A stretch of DNA of 64,000 nucleotides, taken from positions 496,001 to 560,000 of the forward strand of contig NZ_VDMC01000001.1 of assembly GCF_006346335.1 (NCBI RefSeq). The letters are read 5' to 3'. Shown one piece after another: positions 1-8,612 of the stretch; within the stretch, counting starts at the first letter, position 1; every line of letters begins with the position of its first letter. This DNA is from Aequorivita sinensis (lineage in GTDB: Bacteria > Bacteroidota > Bacteroidia > Flavobacteriales > Flavobacteriaceae). The position numbers and the translations under genes were made by a program. Under the pieces are notes generated by a model. The model saw only the letters and a list, made by a program, of their open reading frames with translations, was not told where the DNA came from and searched no databases.

Positions 1-2
1 AT

Positions 3-1121
3 GTGACCACAAATACAAATGGCTATTTTGTGGCCAACAAAAGTTATCGCGGCAAAGTTAGGATTAGGTCAAAATGGAGAAACGCTACGGCAACTATCCG
101 CAAGTCTTGGAACGAATTGCTGGGGGTACAGGTATCAGATCATTTAATGACCCTCACCCGTAATAATAACGACCGCACACGCACCATAAATTTGGGCGAG
201 GACCATTTATGGTACAAGGGCACGATACACAATGGTTTGATGAAATATAATTCGTATGCTGCCACGCATGGTATCGACAAGCAAATTGAGGGTGCCATAG
301 TGTGGGCCTGGGAAAACGGTAACGGTTCCACTTCTACTCCCATGCTCCACCGATACCCCCAATTGGCCGATATGGCTCAGATTGCCGGTGTTACCCAAGG
401 TGCTTTTTGGGCTGCAATGACCAGCAATTTAATAACACTCTTGCCTGCAAACTTAAGACCTGACAATCTCTATACCGGACTCAAAGATAAGAAAGGTCCA
501 AATGGAGATCCAAACACAGCTCGGATAGAACAAACGGTTTTCCACGAATCCAGCCATTATTCCCACGCCAGAAAGGCCGGTGCGACATTTTGGGCAAATC
601 TTTTTGCGTCCGAAATAAATAACGATATCCAACACGGCGATCCATACCACAACGGCACAAAGCCAACCCTAAACGCTGCAAAGCGCATTGCAGTAGCCGA
701 AGGTTGGGCCACTTTTATGGAATTTTATATGATGAACGATACGTATGGTAAGGCTTGGAGCGGTGGAGGTTGGCAAACCAGCCCCGCCACATTTATGGAA
801 AATTTTAATGTGTATGATGTACCTATGCAAATAACTCGTACAGATAACAATGGCTGGTTCTTGACGGGAATTTTCTGGGATTTACAGGACCCTAATGGTG
901 ATATGGTTGCCCGGCATTTTGATGGTAACGGAAATCCTTTAAACAACATTATCGACAATTACTCCATAAGTACTGGCACGAGTCTACAGCCAATTTTCAA
1001 CAAGCTTACTGGCCGCGTTACTTCTGCTAGCGCATTAAAAAATAGTTTGATAAGCACAGGTGCCGGAAGTGCTGCCACTGCTGTTAAGATCAATGAATTA
1101 TTTACAAGTTATGGGTACTAA
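3..1121 (+). CDS. Putative zinc metallopeptidase, 5'-truncated by window edge
   Basis: The reading frame is open at the left edge, so the first GTG is probably internal and the N-terminus (expected to carry a signal peptide) lies outside the window. The visible 372 residues contain an HExxH zinc-protease motif (HESSH, residues 181-185 of the visible part) followed by AEGWATFMEF; Glu233 lies about 50 residues downstream and could be the third zinc ligand, as in gluzincins. No T9SS sorting domain is visible at the C-terminus. The last codons overlap the start of the next lipoprotein gene, so the two are probably co-translated and may work together at the cell surface. Family assignment beyond metallopeptidase is not possible by eye. 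Confidence 0.7.
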   Translation: MTTNTNGYFVANKSYRGKVRIRSKWRNATATIRKSWNELLGVQVSDHLMTLTRNNNDRTRTINLGEDHLWYKGTIHNGLMKYNSYAATHGIDKQIEGAIVWAWENGNGSTSTPMLHRYPQLADMAQIAGVTQGAFWAAMTSNLITLLPANLRPDNLYTGLKDKKGPNGDPNTARIEQTVFHESSHYSHARKAGATFWANLFASEINNDIQHGDPYHNGTKPTLNAAKRIAVAEGWATFMEFYMMNDTYGKAWSGGGWQTSPATFMENFNVYDVPMQITRTDNNGWFLTGIFWDLQDPNGDMVARHFDGNGNPLNNIIDNYSISTGTSLQPIFNKLTGRVTSASALKNSLISTGAGSAATAVKINELFTSYGY

Positions 1122-1644
1122 AAATATTAATGTTGTTGTAGCCATAGTATTGACAGGCTTTATTTTAGGTTGTGATCCCCCAAGGGAATTCTGCGATGAT
1201 ATGGCAACTTTTGCAAGAGTTCCGGATCTTATAATCTTGGAGCCCCTCCAAGATACTTATACCAAGGGTGATGTAATTACCCTTAAAACGAGCATTGCGA
1301 ATATATCGCCCTATTTTGCCGAGCCCAATGTAAACCTTTTGGAGGTTACTGGGCTACAAAATGCCTTATTGGTAAGCAATAATAGACTGTATGAGGGCAA
1401 TGGTTTAGAGTTTCTTACAGGCTCTCAGGGAAGGATATCAAATTGGTTTAACATGCCTTACAATCTGGAAACCGACAGATACGAGTTTGAATTAAAAATG
1501 ACGCTTAATCGTGTTGGGAATTATAATTTTATTACCGCGGAATTTATTGATATTATAGGTGAAGATTGCAATAGGTATAGAATTGAGACCAATATTGCCG
1601 GAGCCAACGCAGACAGCAGGATTGAATTTGAGGTGCTGGAATAA
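1111..1644 (+). CDS. Predicted lipoprotein coupled to the metallopeptidase
   Basis: A 177-residue protein starting MGTKNINVV, with a short hydrophobic segment ending in LTGFILGC, a lipobox that would make Cys the acylated first mature residue. The rest is polar and looks beta-rich; I recognise no domain. The chosen ATG overlaps the stop of the preceding protease gene by 11 bp; an ATG at 1093 is also possible and would add six residues. The overlap implies translational coupling. It could be an outer-membrane partner, inhibitor or anchor for the protease, but that is inference from position only. Confidence 0.6.
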   Translation: MGTKNINVVVAIVLTGFILGCDPPREFCDDMATFARVPDLIILEPLQDTYTKGDVITLKTSIANISPYFAEPNVNLLEVTGLQNALLVSNNRLYEGNGLEFLTGSQGRISNWFNMPYNLETDRYEFELKMTLNRVGNYNFITAEFIDIIGEDCNRYRIETNIAGANADSRIEFEVLE

Positions 1645-1757
1645 CTTTAATTACATCAATGAAAAGATATTTTTGGATAAATTCACTAACTTGCACTAAA
1701 GCAAATAGGTATGCCGACCTCATTTATCGTTTTCGGTCTTAGATTTTTCTTTTAATA

Positions 1758-2060
1758 ATGAACACTTTAGAAAATAATATAGAAATTAAAAGACTTTGGT
1801 TTACAGACTCAAAAATATGTATCGAAACCCTCGATGGGCAGAAGCTAAGCCATCCATTATTTTGGTTTTCAAAGTAGAAAAATGCAAGCGAGGAAGAGAA
1901 AAACAACTACGAACTCTCCCCTTTTGGAATCCATTGGTTAAAACTTGATGAAGATTTAAGTTTCAGTGGTCTTTTGATTTTAAAAAATAAAGTCTTTAGC
2001 CCTATCTTCTTGCTTTTTTTTGGAATTTGGGATTTCAAAATTTGGGATTTCAAGCTTTAA
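1758..2060 (+). pseudogene. DUF2442-family gene with an in-frame stop
   Basis: From ATG 1758 the frame reads a DUF2442-like protein (KRLWFTDSKICIETLDGQK, then HPLFWFSK) but meets TAG at 1875-1877 (codon 40). The same frame continues with the second half of the domain: EEEKNNYELSPFGIHWLK followed by LDEDLSFSGLLI, where GIHWxxLDEDxS is the family signature. DUF2442 proteins are small and often paired with DUF4160 in toxin-antitoxin-like loci; no DUF4160 partner is visible here. The reading beyond FSGLLI runs on into a tandem repeat and is probably not original sequence. I call it a decayed orphan antitoxin-like gene. Confidence 0.65.
2024..2053. repeat. Perfect 15-bp tandem duplication
   Basis: AATTTGGGATTTCAA occurs twice head to tail (2024-2038 and 2039-2053), directly before the stop codon of the convergent reductase gene. 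It makes the frame of the DUF2442 remnant end in repeated IWDFK. Probably a local slippage duplication. Confidence 0.85.
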
Positions 2061-3097
2061 ACATCATCATAATCTACAACAATCTTAGCTGTTGTAGGGT
2101 GTGCTTGGCAAGTTAAGATTAAACCTTCTGCAATTTCAGAATCGGTAAGGATTTGATTTTTACGCATTTCGGCTTTTCCTTCTTTTAAGCGAGCGATACA
2201 GGTACTGCAAATTCCTCCTTGACAAGAATATGGGGGATCTAAGCCTTCGTCTAATGCCGCTTCAAGAATAGATTTCGTTTGTGGCATAACAAAGGTTTCT
2301 TCCTCATCATCAAGCATAACTACCACGCTAGTATTACCGTCGTGTGCTTCTACTAAAAGTCCTTTTTCTGCAGTTGAAAACAGTTCGTGGTGGATTTGTT
2401 TTGAATTTACTCCGTTGTGTTTCAATGTAGCCGAAACCTCGTCAATCATTTCTTCAGGACCACACAAATAATAGGCTTCGTGTATATCTTCCCCATATTT
2501 ATTTTTCAAGAAATAATTTGTGATAGATCGGTCTATTCTTCCAAATCTAGCACCTTCTTCTTCTTTTCTACTGAAAACAAATTCAACATAAAATCTATCC
2601 GGATATTGGTCTTTAAGCGCTACTATTTCATCGTAAAACATTGTTTCTTCTACGGTTTTATTGCCATAAATAAGTAAGAAAGTGCTTTGAGGCATTTCTT
2701 CCATAGTAGATTTTATAAGCGATAACACTGGGGTTATCCCACTTCCAGCAGCAAAAGCAACATAGTTTTTAATATTTGGCTCCAAAGTAAATTTACCTGT
2801 TGGTGGCATTACTTGCAAAGTGTCGCCAGCTTTTAAAACTGAATTTGCATATTGTGAAAATAGTCCGTTTTCAACTTTTTTAACCCCAACCTTTAGTGTT
2901 CCACTTTTTGGGGAAGAACATATGGAATAAGCGCGGCGTATCTCTTTGCCATCGGCTAGGTATTTGATTGTAATATATTGTCCAGCTTTAAAAGAAAATG
3001 TACCTTTCAAATTATCTGGAATTTGAAAACTAATTGAAACTGAATTTGGAGTTTCTTTTTTTACCTCAGAAACGGTAAGCGCATGAAATTCGCTCAT
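2057..3097 (-). CDS. PaaE-like ferredoxin--NADP reductase / 2Fe-2S flavin reductase
   Basis: A 346-residue electron-transfer protein starting MSEFHALTV. An FAD-binding barrel comes first (RAYSICSSP, the RxYS flavin-binding motif), then an NAD(P)H-binding domain (AAGSGITPVLSLI; YYLCGPEEMI), then a C-terminal plant-type 2Fe-2S ferredoxin domain with PYSCQGGICSTC and a distant Cys in LTCQAHP giving the CX4CX2C...C ligand set. The order matches PaaE, the reductase of phenylacetyl-CoA epoxidase, and the many general flavobacterial reductases of this type; no paa genes are nearby, so a general NAD(P)H-to-acceptor role is more likely. A longer frame starting at 3151 was rejected because its extra residues are unlike the family and a -7 box lies inside them. 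Confidence 0.85.
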   Translation of the reverse strand: MSEFHALTVSEVKKETPNSVSISFQIPDNLKGTFSFKAGQYITIKYLADGKEIRRAYSICSSPKSGTLKVGVKKVENGLFSQYANSVLKAGDTLQVMPPTGKFTLEPNIKNYVAFAAGSGITPVLSLIKSTMEEMPQSTFLLIYGNKTVEETMFYDEIVALKDQYPDRFYVEFVFSRKEEEGARFGRIDRSITNYFLKNKYGEDIHEAYYLCGPEEMIDEVSATLKHNGVNSKQIHHELFSTAEKGLLVEAHDGNTSVVVMLDDEEETFVMPQTKSILEAALDEGLDPPYSCQGGICSTCIARLKEGKAEMRKNQILTDSEIAEGLILTCQAHPTTAKIVVDYDDV

Positions 3098-3114
3098 AAT
3101 CGTAATTTTTTTTG

Positions 3115-3122
3115 CAAAAGTA
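3115..3122 (-). promoter_or_regulatory. Bacteroidota -7 box for the reductase gene
   Basis: On the minus strand the sequence TACTTTTG matches the Bacteroidota -7 consensus TAnnTTTG and lies 17 nt before the chosen ATG at 3097. It sits inside the longer alternative frame, supporting the shorter start. No clear -33 TTG was found. Confidence 0.6.
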
Positions 3123-3288
3123 CAAATGATATCAGTTAAATAAAGTTTCAACCACTTTAAAGTGATGTATTTTTTCAGGGTTTCATTAAGCAGATAATAA
3201 AAAGAAACGTATTTTTACCGCTCTTTAGCGATTCTACATACTAAAAAAGAACCTTTTAAGTTAGAATACCATAAAAACTGAAATCATT

Positions 3289-5832
3289 TTGAAAGGCACT
3301 TATAAAATTAAATTATTCACTCTAGCTGTAATATTTTTTGCAGCTTGTTCACGTAAAAAGAACACTTTTATAAACCGTAATGTTCTCGCGGTTACTGCTG
3401 AGTTCAACACCTTGTACAATGGAGATTTAGCGTTTACCGATGGTAAGAACAGACTTGCAGCAGGTTATCGCGATAACTTTTGGGAGATTTTACCGGTAGA
3501 ACGTATCGAAATTAAGGAAGCTGAAATTAAAGCCCCAGGGAAAAATAACAGTGGCGATTTTAATAGAGCAGAAGAAAAAGCTGCCAAGGCAATCCAAAAA
3601 CACTCGATGTATATCGATGGCCGTGAGCATAACCCACAGATAGATGAGGCTTATATTCTTTTAGGAAAAGCACGTTACTACGACGGACGTTTTGTTCCTG
3701 CACTAGATGCTTTCAACTTTATCTTAGACCGTTACCCTACTAGCAACAGCATAAATATTGCTAAAGTTTGGAAGGCAAAAACAAATATTCGTTTAAAAAA
3801 CGAAGAGTACGCAATCGAGAACCTAAAAAGAATGTTCCGAGATGACGATCTTAATGAAGAAGAATTAGCAGATGGTGCTGCAATGATGGCGCAAGCATTT
3901 ATCAATCTTGATTCATTAGAGCCAGCGCTAGAGTATATGAAGATGGCTGTAGATAACGTTCAGGATAACGAGCTAAAAGGAAGATACACTTTTATAAAAG
4001 GTCAGCTTTACAACCGTTTGCAAGAAAAAGATAGCGCAAATATGGCTTTCGATGAGGTGATTGCAATGAATCGTAAAACTTCTCGTGTTTATATGATTAA
4101 CGCTTACCTTGAAAAAGGAAAGAATTTCGATTACGAAAGTGGAGACCGTACTGCATTCTTAACACTTTTAAACGACCTAGCAGAAAACCGTGAAAACCGT
4201 CCGTTTTTAGACAAGATTTACAATCAGTTTGGAGATTATTACCGCAATAGCGATAGCATCGAAAGAGCAGTAGAGTATTACAACAAATCGATTCAAGCGT
4301 TTAATCAGGATAGAGTACTACAAGCGGTAAACTACCAAACTCTAGCTGAAATTAATTTTGATGATGCCGAGTACAAAAAAGCAGGAGCGTATTACGATAG
4401 TACCCTAACTTTCCTTGAACAAAATAGTCGTCAATGGCGTAGAATTACAAAAAAGCGTGAAAATCTTGACGATGTAATTAAATATGAAGACATCGCTGCG
4501 GTAAACGACAGTGTGTTGAGGCTAGTGAAAATGAGCCCAGCAGAACAAGAAGCGTTTTTCGTTTCGTATACTACTGCTTTAAAAGAACAAGCTCGACTAG
4601 ATTCAATTGAAGCTGTAAAAACAGAACAGAGAATTGCCAATAACGAATTTTATAAAAAAGATAATACAGCTGCCGGTCCAAACAAAGGTAGCACCTTCTA
4701 TTTCTACAACACTTCAACTATAGCATACGGAAAAGGAGAGTTTAGAAAAATTTGGGGTGACAGAAAGCTTGAAGATAACTGGAGACTTTCTAGTAAGAAT
4801 TCTTCGTTAATTTCTGATGAAGACATTGAAGCTGAGGTTATTCCAATTTCTGAAAACGAAAAGTTTAAGCCAGAAACCTATATTGCTTTAATCCCAACCG
4901 ATGAAAAAGTAATCGATAGTTTAGCAAAAGATAGAAACTTTGCTTACTACCAATTAGGGCTTATTTATAAGGAGAAATTCAAGGAGTACAACCTTGCAGC
5001 AAATAGATTAGAGACATTGCTTACCAACAAACCTGAAGATAGGTTAGTGGTTCCTTCTAAATATAACTTGGTTAAAATTTATGAAGAACTAGATAACGCT
5101 TCAGCTGCTGAAAAGTATAAGAATGATATTCTAACAAATCATGCTGATACGCGTTATGCGGAAATATTACGCAATCCAAATTCGCAATTACCAACAGACG
5201 AATCTAGCCCAGAATTTAAATACAAGCAATTGTATAAAGAATTTGAAGCTGCAAAATACGCTGAGGTAATTGAAAAATGCGATGAGTATATGATGGTGTA
5301 TAATGGAAATGACATTGTACCAAAATTTGAATTACTTAAAGCTACAGCTCTGGGGCGTCAGCAAGGTTTTGAAGTGTATAAAAAAGCTTTAAACTTTATT
5401 GCGCTTAACTACCCAAGTACAGCAGAAGGGAAACAAGCTCAGCAGATTTACAGCAGTGTGTTGCCTCAATTAGAATTTAAAAACTTCGGAAAAGATGAAG
5501 ATGCTAAATCTTGGAAGCTAGTTTATAAGTTTGAAAATATTGAGGGCGAAGCTGCTGAAAAATTAAAAGAAAAGTTAGATAAAGCGATAGAAAATCACCG
5601 TTATGTTAATATGACTGCTTCTATTGATTACTACAATCCGCAAAGTAAATTTGTAATCGTTCACGGATTAAACACTAAAGGTGGTGCGAAAGGTTTTGCC
5701 GAATTATTAGAAGAAAATAAAGAGTATAAGGTGAAGCGTCCGTATTTTGAAATTTCTAGCGATAATTATAAAATCGTACAAATTCATAAAAACTTGGATG
5801 ATTACTTAAAGCAAGAAGCATCCGCACAATAG
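3289..5832 (+). CDS. sprE: Type IX secretion/gliding lipoprotein SprE (PorW)
   Basis: An 847-residue lipoprotein with a signal peptide ending in FFAAC followed by SRKKNTFINRN, typical of SprE/PorW. The body is rich in TPR-like helical repeats (for example AYILLGKARYYDGRFVPAL and ALEYMKMAVDN). In Flavobacterium johnsoniae SprE is needed for gliding and T9SS secretion, and PorW of Porphyromonas links to the T9SS motor/ring components in the periplasm; both facts are known from the family. The start is TTG at 3289: a TAG at 3262-3264 lies upstream in frame and no ATG lies between. The bactofilin gene follows after 51 bp. Two predicted T9SS cargo proteins in this window (27.8 and 56.8 kb) would depend on this machinery. 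Confidence 0.88.
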   Translation: MKGTYKIKLFTLAVIFFAACSRKKNTFINRNVLAVTAEFNTLYNGDLAFTDGKNRLAAGYRDNFWEILPVERIEIKEAEIKAPGKNNSGDFNRAEEKAAKAIQKHSMYIDGREHNPQIDEAYILLGKARYYDGRFVPALDAFNFILDRYPTSNSINIAKVWKAKTNIRLKNEEYAIENLKRMFRDDDLNEEELADGAAMMAQAFINLDSLEPALEYMKMAVDNVQDNELKGRYTFIKGQLYNRLQEKDSANMAFDEVIAMNRKTSRVYMINAYLEKGKNFDYESGDRTAFLTLLNDLAENRENRPFLDKIYNQFGDYYRNSDSIERAVEYYNKSIQAFNQDRVLQAVNYQTLAEINFDDAEYKKAGAYYDSTLTFLEQNSRQWRRITKKRENLDDVIKYEDIAAVNDSVLRLVKMSPAEQEAFFVSYTTALKEQARLDSIEAVKTEQRIANNEFYKKDNTAAGPNKGSTFYFYNTSTIAYGKGEFRKIWGDRKLEDNWRLSSKNSSLISDEDIEAEVIPISENEKFKPETYIALIPTDEKVIDSLAKDRNFAYYQLGLIYKEKFKEYNLAANRLETLLTNKPEDRLVVPSKYNLVKIYEELDNASAAEKYKNDILTNHADTRYAEILRNPNSQLPTDESSPEFKYKQLYKEFEAAKYAEVIEKCDEYMMVYNGNDIVPKFELLKATALGRQQGFEVYKKALNFIALNYPSTAEGKQAQQIYSSVLPQLEFKNFGKDEDAKSWKLVYKFENIEGEAAEKLKEKLDKAIENHRYVNMTASIDYYNPQSKFVIVHGLNTKGGAKGFAELLEENKEYKVKRPYFEISSDNYKIVQIHKNLDDYLKQEASAQ

Positions 5833-5883
5833 TTAATTAGAACCTGAAATTCTATAGTATAATAAATATTAAAACCTAAGTCC

Positions 5884-6354
5884 ATGTTTTCAGAAAAAAA
5901 AGCCAAGAAAAATAATGTTGAACCAAGTTCGGCTCAAAACAGAATAAATGAAGGCACAAAACTAAAGGGAGATATCTTTTCAACAGGTTTTTTTAGAATT
6001 GATGGTACTATAGAAGGAAATGTGCATACACCTTCAAAGGTGGTTTTAGGTAAAACAGGAGTTATTTTAGGGACACTTAGTTGTGAAAATGCCGATTTAG
6101 AAGGAAAGTTTGAAGGAAGTCTTCAAGTTTCAGGAACCTTAACGCTTCGATCTACAGCCTTAGTAGAAGGTGAAATTGTTGTGGGAAAACTATCTGTAGA
6201 ACCAGGAGCGGTTTTAAATGCATCTTGTGTTATGCTAGATGGTACGCCTAAAGCTGGACTAAACGCTCCGAAGTTACCTGGAGATTCGCAGCCTCGTCTT
6301 TTTAACAAACAACAAAAAATTAAGGAAGCGTCTGCTCTTCCAAAATCAGACTAA
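5884..6354 (+). CDS. Bactofilin (polymer-forming cytoskeletal protein)
   Basis: A 156-residue protein whose central region (about residues 30-115) shows the bactofilin/DUF583 beta-helix periodicity: FRIDGTIEGNV, then GVILGTLSCENADLEGKFEG, then ALVEGEIVVGKLSVEPGAVL. The tails are polar and disordered, as usual. Bactofilins assemble without nucleotide into filaments at the inner membrane and act in cell shape and local wall synthesis. It sits between sprE and the ATP synthase genes, probably in one operon with atpZ 15 bp downstream. Confidence 0.9.
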   Translation: MFSEKKAKKNNVEPSSAQNRINEGTKLKGDIFSTGFFRIDGTIEGNVHTPSKVVLGKTGVILGTLSCENADLEGKFEGSLQVSGTLTLRSTALVEGEIVVGKLSVEPGAVLNASCVMLDGTPKAGLNAPKLPGDSQPRLFNKQQKIKEASALPKSD

Positions 6355-6369
6355 CCCTCTCTTATAGTT

Positions 6370-6579
6370 ATGTCTGCCGATAACAAGAATAATAATAGAT
6401 GGATTGCCCTTTCGGGTATTGGGATTCAGATGGGGCTTACCATTTTCCTTGGAAATCTATTAGGTAAATGGCTAGACAGCACTTTCGAATTAAACTTTTT
6501 AGAGCCTACAATCACTATCTTGGCAATTTTCTTGTCTATTTTTAGTGTAATTAGAGGTGTAAATAAATTAAATAAGTAA
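6370..6579 (+). CDS. atpZ: AtpZ/AtpI-family F1Fo assembly protein
   Basis: A 69-residue protein with two hydrophobic segments (WIALSGIGIQMGLTIFLGNLLG; then FLEPTITILAIFLSIFSVI) separated by KWLDSTFE, the layout of the AtpZ/AtpI family. These small membrane proteins accompany bacterial ATP synthase operons and help c-ring assembly or Mg2+ supply. Its stop codon is immediately followed by the ATG of the next gene, so the two are tightly coupled. Confidence 0.8.
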   Translation: MSADNKNNNRWIALSGIGIQMGLTIFLGNLLGKWLDSTFELNFLEPTITILAIFLSIFSVIRGVNKLNK

Positions 6580-6975
6580 ATGCTTCAGAAAAAAATACTT
6601 CATTACACCTTATTATGTGGATTGGTTTTAGTTGCAGGTTTTGCAATTCACAACTTCATTCTTAACCACTTTAATGTAGAACACCCATTTAATCTTTGGA
6701 ATATTTACCTATTTCAAGGTATAGCGACGCTTATTCTTTGTGCTTCTTTTGAATTTATTTCACAGAAATCACAGCAATTAAAAGATCAGTTAGGCTTTTT
6801 GTATTTAGCAGCAATGGCTATAAAAGTTGGATTATTTTGTCTATTCTTTAATAGTATTCTTTTTTCATCATTAGTGTTGTCAAAAACAGACAGTCTTTCT
6901 TTGTTAATTCCAATATTTCTGTTTCTCTTTTTAGAGGTTCTGATTATTGTTAAAATTCTGAATAGAAACAACTAA
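6580..6975 (+). CDS. Four-TM membrane protein in the ATP synthase cluster (DUF6168-like)
   Basis: A 131-residue protein with four predicted membrane segments, about residues 9-29, 42-60, 72-95 and 105-127. It resembles small proteins annotated as DUF6168 that precede atpB in flavobacteria; function is unknown. It starts directly at the end of atpZ with no spacer. Position suggests the role played elsewhere by AtpI, but the sequence shows no catalytic motif. Confidence 0.65.
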   Translation: MLQKKILHYTLLCGLVLVAGFAIHNFILNHFNVEHPFNLWNIYLFQGIATLILCASFEFISQKSQQLKDQLGFLYLAAMAIKVGLFCLFFNSILFSSLVLSKTDSLSLLIPIFLFLFLEVLIIVKILNRNN

Positions 6976-7020
6976 AATATAAATTTGCAATTGTTGTGGG
7001 TATTTTAAATAGAAATTCCC

Positions 7021-7028
7021 TACTTTTG
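7021..7028 (+). promoter_or_regulatory. -7 box upstream of atpB
   Basis: TACTTTTG followed by CC matches TAnnTTTG and lies 40 nt before the atpB ATG, in the 92-bp gap after the upstream membrane protein gene. The structural ATP synthase genes can therefore be transcribed separately from sprE-bactofilin-atpZ. A TTG lies upstream but about 24 nt away, longer than ideal. Confidence 0.6.
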
Positions 7029-7067
7029 CCGCCGAATTAGACAGGCATTATTTTTTCAAGAGAAGCA

Positions 7068-8258
7068 ATGAAAACATCAATTTATTCAATTAAATTTTTC
7101 GGATTACTACTTACTTGTTTGTTGACTATCAATGTTTTTGCTAATCAGAGCAATGAACAAGCGCAACAAGACGACGGAAGAGTAAGTACTCCGAGTGAAA
7201 TCGAAGAATATATTCTTCATCACTTAAAAGACTCACATGGTTTTCATTTAGTATCTTATACTAATGATGCAGGTGAACGTGTACATGTTGGATTTCCACT
7301 TCCAGTTATCGTTTACGGAAACGATGGCTTTACTACATTTATGTCGTCTGAATTTCACCACGACTCTGAAGGTAAGGTGATTGTAGAGAAAAATGGAAGC
7401 CGTTTTGTAAACTACCACAGTAAGATTTATGAGTTGGAGGAAGGTGCAACTGAGCTTGTGTTTGACGAAGCGCATCATCCGGTAAATGCTTCAAAACCTT
7501 TAGATTTATCGATTACAAAAAGTGTTTTTGGTATTTTAGTAGTAGGTCTATTAATGTTATGGTGGTTCTCATCATTGGCAAGACAATATAAAAAGAGAAG
7601 TATTCCAAAAGGGTTTGGTCGTGTATTAGAGCCGTTGGTTATTTATGTAAGAGACGAAATTGCTAGACCAAACATCGGTGAAAAGAAATACAGAAAATTC
7701 ACAGGATACCTTTTAACCGTGTTCTTTTTCATTTGGATTCTAAACTTAATAGGATTAACTCCACTTGGGTTTAACGTAACGGGACAGATTGCAGTAACTG
7801 CAGCACTAGCTGTGTTAACGTTAATCATTTATGTATTTAGTGGTAATAAAGATTTCTGGGGTCACATTTTCTGGATGCCAGGTGTGCCAATTTTAATTCG
7901 TCCGATCTTAGCGGTAATCGAATTGGTTGGAACATTAATTATTAAACCATTCTCACTTTTAGTGCGTTTGTTCGCAAACATTTCAGCAGGACATATTATC
8001 CTTATGAGTTTAATTGCGATTATGATAAACTTAAAAGCAGATTTAACTCCTGTTGGTTCAACAGCATTATCTTTTGTTTTATCATTATTCATCTCTGTTA
8101 TCGAGCTTTTAGTAGCGTTCTTACAGGCTTATATCTTTACTATGCTTTCAGCGTTGTTTATCGGTATGGCTGTTGCGGAACACGATCACGATCATGAGCA
8201 CGATGCACATGGAAATGAAATTCCAGATGCAGAAGATATAAGAGAGAATTTTATATAG
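7068..8258 (+). CDS. atpB: ATP synthase Fo subunit a
   Basis: A 396-residue integral membrane protein forming the proton half-channels next to the c-ring. The N-terminus looks like a cleavable signal sequence followed by a periplasmic extension (about residues 25-150), typical of Bacteroidota AtpB and absent from E. coli. The core carries the essential Arg in LLVRLFANISAGH, which lies next to the c-subunit carboxylate. The C-terminus is His/Asp rich (EHDHDHEHDAHG), a feature of unknown meaning common in this group. It heads atpB-E-F-H-A-G. Confidence 0.95.
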   Translation: MKTSIYSIKFFGLLLTCLLTINVFANQSNEQAQQDDGRVSTPSEIEEYILHHLKDSHGFHLVSYTNDAGERVHVGFPLPVIVYGNDGFTTFMSSEFHHDSEGKVIVEKNGSRFVNYHSKIYELEEGATELVFDEAHHPVNASKPLDLSITKSVFGILVVGLLMLWWFSSLARQYKKRSIPKGFGRVLEPLVIYVRDEIARPNIGEKKYRKFTGYLLTVFFFIWILNLIGLTPLGFNVTGQIAVTAALAVLTLIIYVFSGNKDFWGHIFWMPGVPILIRPILAVIELVGTLIIKPFSLLVRLFANISAGHIILMSLIAIMINLKADLTPVGSTALSFVLSLFISVIELLVAFLQAYIFTMLSALFIGMAVAEHDHDHEHDAHGNEIPDAEDIRENFI

Positions 8259-8307
8259 TAGTATAGTAGCGTATTTTTTTGTTTAATTAATTTATATACA
8301 TTTTTTT

Positions 8308-8508
8308 ATGGAAACAATGATTCCAAATTTAGTAGGTGCTGGTATTATCGTTATTGGTGCTGGTCTTGGTTTAGGTAAGATTGGTGGAAGCGCAATGGAA
8401 GCTATTGCACGTCAGCCAGAAGCTGCCAACAAAATCCAAACAGCGATGATTATTATTGCTGCACTTTTAGAAGGTTTAGCATTCGGTGCACTTTTCTTAG
8501 GAAAGTAA
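8308..8508 (+). CDS. atpE: ATP synthase Fo subunit c
   Basis: A 66-residue hairpin protein: helix 1 glycine-rich (GAGLGLGKIGGSAMEAI), the polar loop ARQPEAA, and helix 2 with the ion-binding Glu in AALLEGLAFGALF. The residue after the Glu is Gly and the Na+-type ES/T motif is absent, so proton coupling is predicted. A strong hairpin follows the gene before atpF. Confidence 0.95.
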   Translation: METMIPNLVGAGIIVIGAGLGLGKIGGSAMEAIARQPEAANKIQTAMIIIAALLEGLAFGALFLGK

Positions 8509-8524
8509 TCCAAAAAAACCAAAG

Positions 8525-8564
8525 TTCACTTTCCTGTAACGGTTGGTTACAGGAAGTGAATTTT
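8525..8564 (+). promoter_or_regulatory. Stable hairpin between atpE and atpF
   Basis: The arms at 8525-8540 and 8546-8560 (TTCACTT..CCTGTAAC against GTTACAGGAAGTGAA) pair with one bulged base around a 5-nt loop, followed by TTTT. It lies inside the operon, just after the c-subunit gene. It could stabilise the 3' end of an atpE-rich transcript or act as a partial terminator, giving more subunit c than the other subunits. Confidence 0.65.
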
Positions 8565-8612
8565 AAAAGAAAAAATTAATAACAAAAATCTTTACCCCAG
8601 GGTAATAATATT

